A stretch of DNA of 45,757 bases. It comes from Deinococcus sp. Arct2-2. GTDB taxonomy: Bacteria; Deinococcota; Deinococci; Deinococcales; Deinococcaceae. Position 1 is the stretch's first letter. Every line of letters starts with the position of its first letter. Location of the stretch: contig NZ_SSNW01000044.1 of assembly GCF_004801315.1 (NCBI RefSeq), positions 1-45,757 of the forward strand, given 5' to 3'. Below, one piece after another: positions 35,519 to 45,733 of this stretch. The notes under the pieces were generated by a model, which did not search any database, was not told the DNA's origin, and saw only the letters and a list, made by a program, of their open reading frames with translations. The position numbers and the translations under genes were made by a program.

Positions 35519-36679
35519 CTACTCCAGCGCCCCCACCCCAGTCAGATGCCGCCCCACGATCAGGGTATGAATGTCGTGCGTGCCCTCGTAGGTGTCCACT
35601 GTTTCTAGGTTCAGCATGTGGCGAATCACCGGATATTCGGTGGTGATGCCGTTGCCGCCCAGCAATTCGCGGGCAAGGCGAGCGCCGTTCAGGGCCACCC
35701 GGACATTGTTCCGCTTCGCCATACTGACTTGTGCAAAGTTCATGCGGCCTGCGTCTTTCAGTTGGCCCAAGCGCCATGCCAGCAGCAGTCCAGTGCTGTG
35801 ATCCGTTGCCATACGCACCAGTTTGTCTTGCACCAGTTGGCGTCCGGCAATGGGTTTGCCGAAGGTAGTGCGGCTGCCCGTGTAGTCCAGCGCGGTTTGC
35901 AGCACGGCTTCCAGTGCGCCCAGTGCGCCCCAAGCAATCCCAAAGCGGGCCGAGGTCAGGCAGGACAGGGGCGATTTCAGGCCGCCGCTGCCGGGAAGCA
36001 GGTTGGCCGCCGGAATACGGCAGTCTTCCAGCACGATTTCGCCGGTCACGCTGGCCCGCAGGCTCATCTTGCGGGTAATTTTGGGGGCATGAAATCCCGG
36101 CGCGTCGGTGGGCACGATAAAGCCGCGAATTACACCCTCGTCGTCTTTGGCCCACACCACCGCAATGTCTGCCGCCGGAGAATTGGTGATCCACATTTTG
36201 GAGCCGTTCAGCACGTACTCGCCCCCGTCTAGCCGCGCACGGGTTCGCATCGCGCCGGGGTCGCTGCCGCCGTCGGGTTCGGTGAGGCCAAAGCAGCCGA
36301 TCAGTTCGCCGCTGGCGAGGCCGGGCAAATACTTCTGGCGCTGTTCATCGTTGCCGTAGGTGAAAATGGGGAACATGACGAGGCTGCCCTGCACGCTGGC
36401 GGCACTCCGCAGGCCGCTGTCGACTCGCTCCAGCTCGTACATCATCGCGCCGTAAGCGCTGTAGCTGACGCCCGCGCCGCCGTACTGTTCGGGTGTGGTC
36501 GGCCCCAGCAGGCCCATGCCGCCAAACTGCTGCATCAATTCCTTTACCGGCAGGTCGCCACTGTCCCACCACTCGGCAATTTGGGGCATCAGTTCGGCGT
36601 CGCAGTAGGCCCGCACACTCTGGCGGATCAGGCGTTCATCGGGGGCCAGCAGGTCATGGACTTGAAATTCGTCGAACAT
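35519..36679 (-). CDS. acyl-CoA dehydrogenase, glutaryl-CoA dehydrogenase-like
   Basis: A 386-residue FAD enzyme. The acyl-CoA dehydrogenase motifs are FGLTEPDGGSDPGAMRTRA (FAD/substrate loop), WITNSPAADIAVVWAKDDEG, and TYEGTHDIHTLIVGRHLTG with the catalytic base glutamate in the YEGTH segment, as in glutaryl-CoA dehydrogenase. The N-terminal LLAPDERLIRQSVRAYCDAELMP also matches that subgroup. It would convert glutaryl-CoA to crotonyl-CoA in lysine/tryptophan degradation, but no other pathway gene is adjacent. ATG 36679 has AAAGGAG 7 bases upstream and starts the family-like N-terminus. Confidence 0.88.
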   Translation of the reverse strand: MFDEFQVHDLLAPDERLIRQSVRAYCDAELMPQIAEWWDSGDLPVKELMQQFGGMGLLGPTTPEQYGGAGVSYSAYGAMMYELERVDSGLRSAASVQGSLVMFPIFTYGNDEQRQKYLPGLASGELIGCFGLTEPDGGSDPGAMRTRARLDGGEYVLNGSKMWITNSPAADIAVVWAKDDEGVIRGFIVPTDAPGFHAPKITRKMSLRASVTGEIVLEDCRIPAANLLPGSGGLKSPLSCLTSARFGIAWGALGALEAVLQTALDYTGSRTTFGKPIAGRQLVQDKLVRMATDHSTGLLLAWRLGQLKDAGRMNFAQVSMAKRNNVRVALNGARLARELLGGNGITTEYPVIRHMLNLETVDTYEGTHDIHTLIVGRHLTGVGALE

Positions 36680-36811
36680 GGGGGGACTCCTTTGGAGACG
36701 GTAAGTGGTGAGTGGTGAGTAGTCAGTGGGAAAGGCTCTAAAGCTCTGAATCTTGAACACCCTCTGCCGAGCTGGAGTTGAATTGAAACTGCTGTGGAGA
36801 ATGCCCGGAGT

Positions 36812-37594
36812 CTATCCGGCGGAGGGGGTGGCATACATCCCATACACCCGCTCGGCGTTCGCGTCAGTCAGACGCTCCAGTTCATCGGGGTTTAGGCCAC
36901 GCAGAGCGGCTATGAATTCCAGCGTGTGGCGCACGTAGCCGGGGCGATTGGGCTTGCCACGCTTGGGGACTGGGGCCAGAAACGGCGCGTCAGTCTCCAG
37001 CAGCAGTTGGCCCAGCGGAATGCTCTGGGCAGCGGCCTGAATCTCGCGGGCCGTTTTGTAGGTGGTATTGCCCGCAAAACCAAAGTAGGTGTGTGGGCCA
37101 CGTTCCAGCCCAAAGTGCAACAGCCCCGCATGCCCGCTGAAACAGTGCAGAATCACGGGCACGTCAGGCCAGTTGCTCAGCATGTCCATCACGCCCAGAT
37201 GGGCAGATTCGGCCCCGGCCTTGTCGCGGGTATGAATCACCAGCGGCTTGCCCACACGCCGCGCCAAGTCCAGTTGCCACTCGAACGCCGCCATCTGCGC
37301 GGGCCGCTGCGTGTCGTCCCAGTAGTCGTCCAGCCCGCTTTCGCCTATGCCCACCACACGGGGATGCAGGGCCAAGGCTTCCAGTTCAGCCCGCGCTTCG
37401 GGCGAGTCTTCGGCGCTGTCGCCGGGATGAATACCCACTGTGGCCCACACGCCGGGCAGGGTTTCGGCCAGCTGTACGGCGTTGCGGGCGTGCTGCACAC
37501 TCGCACCGATACAAACCAGTCCGGTCAGGCCCAGTTCGCCGCGTGCCGAGGCGGGATCGTCGAGGTAGTCGAGGTGGCAGTGGGTGTCGATCAT
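36812..37594 (-). CDS. TatD family metal-dependent hydrolase (DNase)
   Basis: A 260-residue TIM-barrel hydrolase with metal ligands visible: [11 protein letters not shown] at the N-terminus (two His), [13 protein letters not shown] (Glu), [13 protein letters not shown] (His), [11 protein letters not shown] (His) and [21 protein letters not shown] (Asp). Bacterial TatD proteins are 3'-5' exonucleases for DNA/RNA and have been linked to DNA repair; other substrates are possible. ATG 37594 is chosen because TACCCT ends 6 bases before it; the in-frame GTG 37600 abuts that box. Confidence 0.92.
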   Translation of the reverse strand: MIDTHCHLDYLDDPASARGELGLTGLVCIGASVQHARNAVQLAETLPGVWATVGIHPGDSAEDSPEARAELEALALHPRVVGIGESGLDDYWDDTQRPAQMAAFEWQLDLARRVGKPLVIHTRDKAGAESAHLGVMDMLSNWPDVPVILHCFSGHAGLLHFGLERGPHTYFGFAGNTTYKTAREIQAAAQSIPLGQLLLETDAPFLAPVPKRGKPNRPGYVRHTLEFIAALRGLNPDELERLTDANAERVYGMYATPSAG

Positions 37595-37600
37595 GGGCAC

Positions 37601-37606
37601 AGGGTA
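37601..37606 (-). promoter_or_regulatory. -10 box TACCCT, leaderless promoter of tatD
   Basis: TACCCT ends 6 bases before ATG 37594. Confidence 0.6.
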
Positions 37607-37637
37607 GTGGGTTGTGGGGGGTATCTTTCAACGTCGC

Positions 37638-37767
37638 GTGTAAACCCCCCAGTCTGCTCTCCTGCGGAGCTGTACCAGTTCGCAGCCAGCCCCCCTTGAG
37701 GGGAGCGCAACAGCTTTTGTCCTCCCCTCTAAGGGGGGGCGTTGCGTCAGCGACGAGGGGGTTCGCC
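37638..37767. repeat. ~110-130-bp palindromic repeat, family 2 (copy 4)
   Basis: GTGTAAACCCCCCAGTCTGC ... AGCGACGAGGGGGTTCGCC, with a ~20-base insertion (GGAGCTGTACCAG) absent from the other copies. Unlike them it lies upstream of tatD and of the LptC-like gene, between divergent promoters. Confidence 0.8.
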
Positions 37768-37843
37768 TTCCAACTTGAATCCGTACCCCCTAAGTCTCAC
37801 CCTCAGTCAGGCTGGCCCCACCACTCTCATGAGGGTCTGACGG

Positions 37844-37849
37844 TAGAGT
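37844..37849 (+). promoter_or_regulatory. -10 box TAGAGT, leaderless promoter of the LptC/LptA-like cluster
   Basis: TAGAGT ends 6 bases before the GTG start at 37856. Confidence 0.55.
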
Positions 37850-37855
37850 GCCTGC

Positions 37856-38461
37856 GTGTTAAGAGCCGGGTTGTGGACGCTGACGGCGCTGGTCTTGTTC
37901 GCGCTGATCTTCGCGTTCTTGCCCAGCGGGAACCAAGCTGGGGCCGGAACGGGGGCCAAGTTGTCTGGCGTGGCTCTGTCGCTGTATCCGGCGCGGGATG
38001 AGGGCGCGGTGTGGCGGTTCCGCGCCGCCAACGTGAGTAGTGATCCTGTAGCGGGCGAAACGCGCCTCAGCGGGCTGTCGGACGGGAAACGACTGCTGCG
38101 CGAGAAAAACAAAGCGGGCATTTATACCGGGCGCGAGACGCTGGACGCCACCCTGACCGCCCCCAGCCTAACCATAGACAGCCAAGACAACATGACCACC
38201 CAGAAGGCCCGCATCACGCTGGTGGCAGAGTGCGCCGACATAGACCTGACTGGGAATGCCCAGCCCGTGAAGATTGAGCAGGGCTATGGCTTCACTGCGC
38301 CGCTTGCAGTCATCGACTCTCCGGATGTTACGGGGCGTGTAGCAAAAATCCGTATGAGCTTTCAATTTGTGGTTGAAGACTCTGACAACGACAATTCCAC
38401 TTACTCGGCCAGTTTAGACCCGACTGAAACTTGCCGGGATGGAAAACGGGTTCCACTCTAA
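37856..38461 (+). CDS. LptC-like membrane-anchored periplasmic protein
   Basis: A 201-residue protein with one N-terminal transmembrane helix (LWTLTALVLFALIFAFLPSG) followed by a beta-strand-rich periplasmic part. The pattern LSGVALSLYPARDEGAVWRFRAANVSSDP resembles the opening of LptC (anchor, then an OstA-like strand repeat describing 'internal' versus 'external' faces). Two cysteines occur (AECADI, TETCRD), which could form a disulfide. The assignment rests on topology, size and position just before two LptA/OstA-like genes, not on strong sequence identity. It begins with GTG under a TAGAGT box. LptA-like genes follow at 38507 and 39440. Confidence 0.6.
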   Translation: MLRAGLWTLTALVLFALIFAFLPSGNQAGAGTGAKLSGVALSLYPARDEGAVWRFRAANVSSDPVAGETRLSGLSDGKRLLREKNKAGIYTGRETLDATLTAPSLTIDSQDNMTTQKARITLVAECADIDLTGNAQPVKIEQGYGFTAPLAVIDSPDVTGRVAKIRMSFQFVVEDSDNDNSTYSASLDPTETCRDGKRVPL

Positions 38462-38491
38462 TTCCAGCCTTTCATCTTGCCCCTAACCCAC

Positions 38492-38498
38492 TTAAGGA
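38492..38498 (+). promoter_or_regulatory. ribosome-binding site TAAGGAG of the first LptA-like gene
   Basis: TTAAGGAG stands about 8 bases before ATG 38507 and fixes that start within the operon. Confidence 0.75.
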
Positions 38499-38506
38499 GC
38501 TACACC

Positions 38507-39421
38507 ATGACTAAATTCACCCTCAAGACCGCCAAACTAAACCGCAATATCCTGCTGATGGGCCTGCTGGGAGTCACGCTGGCAGCGGCTCAGGCCGACA
38601 CGAACAAGCGCATCATTACCATTCAGGGTGGGCCACGTGGCGACCTTCGTAATGGGCCGCTGACCTTCAGTGGCAACCCTGTAAAAGCCACCGTGAGTAC
38701 CCTGCAAATTCAGGCCAGCCAAGCGGTGCTGGCCGCGCCCGCCGGAACCGCGCTGATTGAAGCCAAGGGCAAGCGCACCGCCAACTTTACGGGTACGGTG
38801 CAGGTCACGCGGGGCCGCCTGAGCGCCAAGGGCACGGCACTGGCCTACAGCGAATCCACCGGGCAGGGCGTGCTGAGCGGCAATGCCAGCGCCACTTTTC
38901 AGCCTGCCAACAAGGAAGACGGCGATACGGTGAGCATTACGGCAGGCCAGATGAGCCTAGACGTAGACAACAACGTATCGACGAGTACGGGCAATGTGGG
39001 CCTCAGCAACGGCACGCAAACGGGCAAAGCCGCCAAGCTGATCTTTGACGAAGACCGCGAACTGGCCCAACTGACAGGCAGCCCCAGCCTGACCCGCGCC
39101 GCCAAAGGCACCCAAAAAGCGTTGGTCATGACCGGCCAAGAAGTGCGCGTGCTGACCAAAGCCAAGACCCTATACGTGCGCGGCGGCGTGAAACTGGTGC
39201 AGGGCACGCTGACCACCACCGGAGACGCCGTGTTTTACGACGATAAGAAGAATGTGGCTTACGTGGTGGGCAACGCCGTGAGCGTGGACAGCAAGAGCAA
39301 AGTGACCGTGAAGGCTCCGGCCAGCGGCTACCTAGAGCAGCGCACCGATTTGGCCCGCGTGCGTGGCCTGAACAGCACTTACAAGATTCCCGCCGAACAG
39401 TTCAAGCTGCGCGGCGAGTAA
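38507..39421 (+). CDS. LptA/OstA-like periplasmic protein (first copy)
   Basis: A 304-residue exported protein. The signal peptide ends near [10 protein letters not shown] (residue ~29). The remainder is a series of OstA/LptA-type beta-jellyroll repeats: [34 protein letters not shown] (block [15 protein letters not shown]), [47 protein letters not shown] and [29 protein letters not shown]. In Lpt systems LptA forms the filament carrying lipid from LptC to the outer membrane. The cargo here is unknown because Deinococcus has no classical LPS. It follows the LptC-like gene. Confidence 0.8.
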   Translation: MTKFTLKTAKLNRNILLMGLLGVTLAAAQADTNKRIITIQGGPRGDLRNGPLTFSGNPVKATVSTLQIQASQAVLAAPAGTALIEAKGKRTANFTGTVQVTRGRLSAKGTALAYSESTGQGVLSGNASATFQPANKEDGDTVSITAGQMSLDVDNNVSTSTGNVGLSNGTQTGKAAKLIFDEDRELAQLTGSPSLTRAAKGTQKALVMTGQEVRVLTKAKTLYVRGGVKLVQGTLTTTGDAVFYDDKKNVAYVVGNAVSVDSKSKVTVKAPASGYLEQRTDLARVRGLNSTYKIPAEQFKLRGE

Positions 39422-39439
39422 GGCCGTAAGCTGATGCCC

Positions 39440-40519
39440 ATGAAACGGTTTCCGGCAGTGGGCTTAGGCCTGACCCTGATGCTGGGGGCCGCCCTGACAT
39501 GGGGCGTGAATGTGGAGGCGCAGGTCACCGAGCCGACGCCCGCGCCCCCCACGACTACCGAAACCCCACCTGCCGCTGCCCCTGTTCCCAACCCGACTCC
39601 CGACCCCGCCGCGCCCCCTGCCGAGGCCGAAGCTGAAAACGCCACGCTGGAACTGATCCGCAAGGGCGACGACGGCAAGGAACGCCGCATCCGAATCGTG
39701 CGAACCGGAACCACCGACGCAACGGGCATTTTTACCATCTGCTCGCGCCAAGACGATGAGCCGGAAGACGCACCGACGTTGCTGGTTTTTAGTGAAACGG
39801 GCACGGGCGGCATCCAGATTTTCATCGACAAAAACGTTATTCGGGTGCCGCTGGCTCTCGTGACCCAAAAGGATGTGCCCGAAGGCGAGGAAGGCGGCGA
39901 CGGACGCATTGAAGCCAGTGCCGGAACTGCACGGTTCCTAGACAATCCGCCCGAAGGCAAAACAGACCGCCTGAGCCGGTGCGCTGTAGAAGCCACGCCC
40001 AAGCCTAAACAAGGCACGGTGCGGGTGACGCAGGGCAAAACGGAATTGACCGGGCAAAAGCTGGTGTACGACGAATCGGACGGCATAGCCCGGATTGACG
40101 GCCCGATTGCCTTTTCCCGCGCCAACGATGACGGCCCCCTAACCGGCAGCAGCCAACGCATAGAAGTCGATGTAGACGATGAAAAAACCATACTGGTGGG
40201 CAACGTGGTGCTGACCAGCAAAGGCGGGCGCGTGAGCAAAGCAGGCCGCGTGGAATATGACGACGCGGCGAATGTGGCCCGTCTGATCGGAACACCGGAA
40301 CAACCTGCCGAGAGTGTGCAGAACGGCGATACGTTGCGTGCCGGAGTGATCTTGTACGACCTAGACCGCAATGAAGTCGTGGCCCGCAAAGCCGATGGCG
40401 GAACCATTACGGGCGAGTTTCAGGACGGGGAGCCGGGGACAGGAACGCCAGCAGCAACGCCTCCCGGAGTTCCAGTGAGGCCGACTTTGCCGGTGAATCC
40501 GCCGCAGGAGTCACCTTGA
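39440..40519 (+). CDS. LptA/OstA-like periplasmic protein (second copy, longer)
   Basis: A 359-residue exported protein: signal peptide ([22 protein letters not shown]), a Pro/Thr-rich linker ([19 protein letters not shown]), then OstA-like repeats. [28 protein letters not shown] (block [13 protein letters not shown]), [26 protein letters not shown] and [19 protein letters not shown] match LptA units. Two cysteines (FTICSRQ, SRCAVE) could bond. An in-frame ATG at 39434 is the other possible start; 39440 is favoured by a TAAGCT box 7 bases upstream and by the cleaner signal peptide, but the gene lies 18 bases after the first copy and may simply be cotranscribed. Confidence 0.75.
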   Translation: MKRFPAVGLGLTLMLGAALTWGVNVEAQVTEPTPAPPTTTETPPAAAPVPNPTPDPAAPPAEAEAENATLELIRKGDDGKERRIRIVRTGTTDATGIFTICSRQDDEPEDAPTLLVFSETGTGGIQIFIDKNVIRVPLALVTQKDVPEGEEGGDGRIEASAGTARFLDNPPEGKTDRLSRCAVEATPKPKQGTVRVTQGKTELTGQKLVYDESDGIARIDGPIAFSRANDDGPLTGSSQRIEVDVDDEKTILVGNVVLTSKGGRVSKAGRVEYDDAANVARLIGTPEQPAESVQNGDTLRAGVILYDLDRNEVVARKADGGTITGEFQDGEPGTGTPAATPPGVPVRPTLPVNPPQESP

Positions 40520-40521
40520 AC

Positions 40522-40815
40522 GGCAATCGCTTCGCTCACTCACCCCCTCCCCAACCTACTGCTCCGCAGCTCTGCGAGTCCCCCTCAAGGGTGAGGGAGC
40601 AAACACCCCGACACCGCCACCCACAGCGTCCCCGCCGAACTGCGTGTGAGGACGTCGTGCGTGCAACGCGCGGGCCAATTCCATTTTGGAATGAGCTGGC
40701 GATTCCGCTTCTAGAGAGGGATTCAGCCGACTTGAAACGCGACAAGATCAATCCTGCCTAGTGCAACGTTAGCTCCCCTGACCCCTGTGGGGGCGGGGGC
40801 TGGGGGGTGGGGGAA
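40522..40815 (-). repeat. ~300-bp dispersed element, family 3 (copy 2, inverted)
   Basis: The reverse complement shows the same ordered blocks as 13378-13677: CCCCACCCCCCAGCCCCCGC, AAGTCGGCTGAATCCC, GGAATTGGCCCGCGCGTTGC, ACGCACGAC, CACCCTTGAGGGGGA and GAGTGAGCGAAGCGATTGCC. No gene is contained. It accounts for nearly all of the gap between the LptA-like and UspA genes. Confidence 0.85.
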
Positions 40816-40852
40816 TCCAACGTGGGACAAACTCCAGAAACCGCCCTCATCT

Positions 40853-41314
40853 TCACTGCCCCAGCCGAACCGTCAACACCGGAATAGGACTCCGCGCCAC
40901 CAGCTTTTCTGCCGTACTCCCCAAGAAGAAGTGTTCTAGCGAGCCTTTGGCGTGCGTGCCAACCACCAACAACTCAGCGCCCCAATGCTGCGCGGCGTCC
41001 AGCAAGCCCGTCACTGGGTCTCCAACCAACAACTCCGCTTCTTCGCCGTCCATCACCAGTTCGTTCAGGCGGCCCATGTCGGCGTGTTCCAGCGTTTGCA
41101 GCAGGCTGGGATCGGGCATGGCCGGAGTCATGCCGCCCATCAGGTCAGGTGTGGCAGTCACGCGGGCGTCGGTAACGTGCAGCAGGCGGAGAGTTGCGCC
41201 GGGAAAACGGGCGCGGGCCACCTCCAGCGCGTGACCGGAAGACGGCGAGAAGTCAATGCCGACGGCAATTCGGGTAAAACCGAGAGTTGACTTGGTTGCT
41301 TCTGGTTGAGTCAT
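40853..41314 (-). CDS. universal stress protein, UspA family
   Basis: A 153-residue protein with the Usp alpha/beta fold: [19 protein letters not shown] at the start, [11 protein letters not shown], and the ATP-binding tail [33 protein letters not shown] (G-2x-G-9x-G(S/T) pattern visible in the GTHAKG and LGSTAE blocks). Such proteins bind ATP and assist survival under stress. ATG 41314 is chosen because TACGGT lies 6 bases upstream; the in-frame extension to 41431 lacks family features. It diverges from the beta-CASP nuclease gene. Confidence 0.9.
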   Translation of the reverse strand: MTQPEATKSTLGFTRIAVGIDFSPSSGHALEVARARFPGATLRLLHVTDARVTATPDLMGGMTPAMPDPSLLQTLEHADMGRLNELVMDGEEAELLVGDPVTGLLDAAQHWGAELLVVGTHAKGSLEHFFLGSTAEKLVARSPIPVLTVRLGQ

Positions 41315-41320
41315 GCCCTG

Positions 41321-41326
41321 ACCGTA
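41321..41326 (-). promoter_or_regulatory. -10 box TACGGT, leaderless promoter of the UspA gene
   Basis: TACGGT ends 6 bases before ATG 41314. Confidence 0.55.
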
Positions 41327-41407
41327 CACCCGCACACCCGCCCAAACCTGAAGGGCGCATAAAGGCCCGTTGGAAGTGTGACGGAACGCACGGTCAGACT
41401 GGGCCGC

Positions 41408-41413
41408 TAGACT
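41408..41413 (+). promoter_or_regulatory. -10 box TAGACT, leaderless promoter of the beta-CASP nuclease gene
   Basis: TAGACT ends 6 bases before ATG 41420. Confidence 0.6.
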
Positions 41414-41419
41414 TGCCCT

Positions 41420-42895
<1,476 letters not shown>

Positions 42896-42928
42896 GTTTT
42901 GGCGGTTGTGGCGCGGGGTGGGAGTGCG

Positions 42929-43144
42929 GTCTAAGGGTCTATGGCAGGGCAAAAGGGCAATCGCAGTGCTCATTCACCCCCTCCCCACCCTCCACCCTCA
43001 AGGGTGAGGGAGCTAAACCGAGATTCTCGCCCTTGTCTTTTGCCCTCGCCCCTTGTGGGAGAGGGGCGCTGCGAGAGCAGCGGGGTGAGGGGGCAGTTCA
43101 GCGACGCCACCGCCCCAGCACCTTAGACCCTCGACCTTTAGACC
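42929..43144. repeat. composite inverted-repeat element, family 1 (copy 3)
   Basis: Left end GTCTAAGGGTCTATGG and GGGCAATCGCAG; interior CTCAAGGGTGAGGGAGCTAA and GTGGGAGAGGGGCGCTGCG; right end CCTTAGACCCTCGACC and TTTAGACC. It abuts the stop of the exonuclease gene. Confidence 0.8.
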
Positions 43145-43145
43145 T

Positions 43146-43724
43146 TTACCCCGCCTTCCCCGTCACCAGTTTCAGCAACTCCACATACACCCGCGCCGTT
43201 ACCGTCGCGTCTTCTAGTGCGTCGTGGGCGGCGTAAGTCAGGCCAAAATGCTTGACCAATTGATCTAACGGCGTGCCCACTTTGCGCGGCAAATGCCCGG
43301 AGTGCAGCAAAAACTGCGCTACCAACTTGGTATCCACCCGCCCGCGCCGAAAGACCCGGCCTAAATCGGGCAGCAGGGGGGCCAGAAAACGGATATCGAA
43401 TTGCAGATTGTGGCCGCCCAAGATCACGCGGCCTACTTCGGCGGCATACTCGCGGATGGCCTCTGCGACGGCTTCGGGTGGTTGCGCGGCGGCGTGGTGG
43501 GCGGTCAGGTCTATACCGTTGACCGCCATCGCTTCCGGCTCTACGTCGTAGTGTTCGTGCTGCACGCGCAAATGCAAGGGCCGCGTAATCTCACCTTCCG
43601 GGGTCAGTGTGACCAAGCCCACCGTCAGCAGCGGGTGACGGGACGGGTCACGGCCCCCCGTTTCGGTGTCTACAAAAATAATCGGTTGGGTCAGGGCGGC
43701 CAGCATGGCTTCAGGGTGGCACAT
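43146..43724 (-). CDS. DEDDh 3'-5' exonuclease (DnaQ-like)
   Basis: A ~192-residue exonuclease of the DnaQ/epsilon superfamily. ExoI is [12 protein letters not shown] (DxE), ExoII is [15 protein letters not shown], ExoIII is [15 protein letters not shown] (H...D), so all four acidic residues and the general-base His are present. It would remove nucleotides from the 3' end of DNA or RNA, in repair or proofreading. The start is uncertain: ATG 43724 ([11 protein letters not shown]), ATG 43706 (MLAALTQP) or a GTG further upstream all fit; no TANNNT box decides. It diverges from the DUF3105 gene, whose start overlaps the upstream region. Confidence 0.88.
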   Translation of the reverse strand: MCHPEAMLAALTQPIIFVDTETGGRDPSRHPLLTVGLVTLTPEGEITRPLHLRVQHEHYDVEPEAMAVNGIDLTAHHAAAQPPEAVAEAIREYAAEVGRVILGGHNLQFDIRFLAPLLPDLGRVFRRGRVDTKLVAQFLLHSGHLPRKVGTPLDQLVKHFGLTYAAHDALEDATVTARVYVELLKLVTGKAG

Positions 43725-43790
43725 CCGGGCCAAAGCGTTAAAGAGCAGCCGCTCAGACTGTTCCTTCACACCGTTGTGCTTTGAACCCGC

Positions 43791-43796
43791 TAGGCT
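43791..43796 (+). promoter_or_regulatory. -10 box TAGGCT, leaderless promoter of the DUF3105 gene
   Basis: TAGGCT ends 8 bases before ATG 43805. Confidence 0.6.
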
Positions 43797-43804
43797 GTAG
43801 CCCA

Positions 43805-44317
43805 ATGAACCGCACGCGCCTAACCTTGCTGCTGCCCGCCCTCGCCCTCACTCTTGCCGCCTGCGGAGGTGGAGGCGGGGAAATAGAGGGGCTGAAAACT
43901 TTCACTTATTCGGCAGGCGATCACCGCAGCGGCTCGCTGGTCTACGCCGAAAACCCGCCCGCAGGTGGCGCACACAACGCCGTCTGGCAAAACTGTAGCG
44001 TGTATGCCCAGCCCCTCTACAACGAATACGCCGTGCACAGCATGGAACACGGCGCGGTCTGGATCACCTACCGCCCTGACCTAGACGCCGCCTCGGTAGA
44101 TCAACTGAAAAAACTGGTCGACGGCAGGCCGTACACGCTGCTCAGCCCCTACCCCAACTTGCCTTCCCCGGTGGTGGCGAGCGCGTGGGGCGCACAAGTG
44201 AAGGTAGACAAGGCCGACGACAGCCGACTGAAAGCCTTTTTGGACAAGTATGAACAGGGCGCGACGGCCCCGGAGCGCGGCGCAGCCTGTTCGGGTGGAT
44301 ACGGCGCAACGCAATAA
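43805..44317 (+). CDS. DUF3105 lipoprotein
   Basis: A 170-residue extracytoplasmic protein. Residues 1-20 are a lipoprotein signal with lipobox LAAC and lipidated Cys20, followed by a Gly run. The DUF3105 domain is recognisable by [41 protein letters not shown] (blocks [11 protein letters not shown] and [12 protein letters not shown]). The conserved His residues and Cys suggest a metal or redox site, but the family has no assigned function. ATG 43805 is fixed by the lipobox and by TAGGCT 8 bases upstream. A hairpin terminator follows. Confidence 0.88.
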   Translation: MNRTRLTLLLPALALTLAACGGGGGEIEGLKTFTYSAGDHRSGSLVYAENPPAGGAHNAVWQNCSVYAQPLYNEYAVHSMEHGAVWITYRPDLDAASVDQLKKLVDGRPYTLLSPYPNLPSPVVASAWGAQVKVDKADDSRLKAFLDKYEQGATAPERGAACSGGYGATQ

Positions 44318-44330
44318 AGATTGTAGGGAA

Positions 44331-44358
44331 TGTGGCCCGCAGTTTCATACGGGCCACA
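44331..44358. terminator. bidirectional hairpin between convergent genes
   Basis: TGTGGCCCG and CGGGCCACA form a perfect 9-bp stem around a 10-base loop between the DUF3105 and second CorA genes. Neither side has a long T-run, so strength is uncertain. Confidence 0.6.
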
Positions 44359-44372
44359 GTGTTCCTGACGGT

Positions 44373-45305
44373 CTAAAACACCTTCAGCTTGTGGAATAAA
44401 AATGCCAGTGTGGAGGCCAGCGCCAGTGCCATTCCCAGCACGATCCACATGCCATACGGATTCTGGGCAAAAGGAATCGGCACGTTCATGCCGAAAATAC
44501 TGGTCACCAGCGTCGGAATCGCCACCAGAATGGTCGTGACGGTCAGCACCTTCACCACCTGATTCACATTGTTGGAAATGACGCTGGCAAAGGCTCCGGC
44601 CATGCTGGTCAAAATGTTGCTGGCAATACTCGCCATTTCAATGGCCTGCAAATTTTCGATCAGCACGTCGTCGAGCAAATCTGAATCTTCCTCGTACATT
44701 TCAAAGATTCGGTCACGCTTCACACGCTCCATCATGGCTTCGTTGGCTTTCAGGCCAGTCATAAAGTACACGAGGCTCTTTTCCAGTTTCAGCAAGTTCA
44801 GCAGTTCGCGGTTTTGCTGCGAGTTTTCCAGTTTGTCTTCGATCAGGTCTACGCGCTTATTAATTTGGCGCACGTCAATCAGAAACCGCTGGGCATTGCG
44901 CAAGAACAACTGCAAGGTCAGGCGGTTTTTCTTGGCTGTACTCACGCGCCGCACCAACCCACTAATCACGTCCTTGACCACCGGATTTTCCAGCGCACAC
45001 ACCGTCACTAGGCAATGATCGGTATGCAAAATGCCGAGTGGGACGGTGTCGTAAGGAATATCGCTCTCATCGGGTAGGCGGTAACTGGTCTGCATGATCA
45101 TCAGCAGTTGGCCGTCTTCACGCTCAAAGCGGGAGCGTTCATCCGGGTCAAGCGGATACGACAGGTAATCAAGTTCCAGCCCAGTTTCGCGGCTAATCCG
45201 GGCCAATTCTTCGGGGGTGGGCGTGGTGGCGTTGATCCAGCAGCCATCGCTGTAGCCCTCGGCAGTGGTCAGCTTGCCGCCGATAGAGCGGTAGTAGGTC
45301 AGCAT
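44373..45305 (-). CDS. CorA-family cation transporter (second copy)
   Basis: A 310-residue protein of the CorA superfamily, more like the MgtA-unrelated 'CorA-2' group with a shorter N-terminus. The cytosolic domain has LELDYLSYPLDPDERSRFE and LGILHTDHCLVTVCALENP, the stalk helix spans ~130-245, and two C-terminal helices carry the GMN signature in LVTSIFGMNVPIPFAQNPYG. The tail ends with the basic FLFHKLKVF. It is distant from the first CorA (34539-35453), so different metals or conditions are likely. ATG 45305 is 350 bases downstream of the promoter-terminator unit on the same strand. TAAGCT lies about 16 bases upstream. Confidence 0.9.
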   Translation of the reverse strand: MLTYYRSIGGKLTTAEGYSDGCWINATTPTPEELARISRETGLELDYLSYPLDPDERSRFEREDGQLLMIMQTSYRLPDESDIPYDTVPLGILHTDHCLVTVCALENPVVKDVISGLVRRVSTAKKNRLTLQLFLRNAQRFLIDVRQINKRVDLIEDKLENSQQNRELLNLLKLEKSLVYFMTGLKANEAMMERVKRDRIFEMYEEDSDLLDDVLIENLQAIEMASIASNILTSMAGAFASVISNNVNQVVKVLTVTTILVAIPTLVTSIFGMNVPIPFAQNPYGMWIVLGMALALASTLAFLFHKLKVF

Positions 45306-45655
45306 AGGCTGCCGCCAAAGCTTAGGTCAGAGGTTGTAAAAGTACGGTGGGTTGAGACAAAAATCGTGTGTGGCGCGTTGTTGGGCACAGCTGGAAGCAT
45401 GAGCGTCCTCCGGTGGGGTGGGATGGCGTCAAGTTCAAACTGGGCGGTTCGTTGTCCAGAGTTTCGGAATGCACGTCATCACCTCCCTTCCGGCGGGCCT
45501 CAGCAGACTGCGTGACCTTACCGCCCGCTATGCTAGCCGCATTTGCCGTAGAGGTGCAAGGGCGGGGCAGAAAAGCGCAGCGGGGGATGCTGGGGGGCTT
45601 CCCGAAGTGTGAATGTGTCAGCAGAGCTATGGCTCAAGTAGAGAAAAAAGCCAAT
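45306..45655. other. gene-less stretch upstream of the second CorA gene
   Basis: About 350 bases with no supportable gene or RNA. It separates the CorA start from the promoter-terminator unit at 45656-45733 and could be a long leader if that terminator is read through. Confidence 0.5.
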
Positions 45656-45733
45656 AAAAAATCCGCCCTTCTCGGACGGTGGCTGATCTCATTTTATTGA
45701 TATCAATATAGCGCGGTATGCAAGGCGTGTCAA
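45656..45733 (-). ncRNA. mini transcription unit: consensus promoter followed by a terminator (copy B)
   Basis: On the minus strand: TTGACA (45728-45733), 17 bases, TATATT (45705-45710), then ATTGATATCAAT (a perfect 12-bp palindrome at the expected transcription start), then after ~15 more bases CCGTCC-GAGAA-GGGCGG and ATTTTTT. The predicted RNA is ~43 bases. The promoter core and hairpin match copy A (31473-31533) nearly base for base, while the segment between them differs in length and sequence. It is oriented towards the second CorA gene. Confidence 0.6.
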
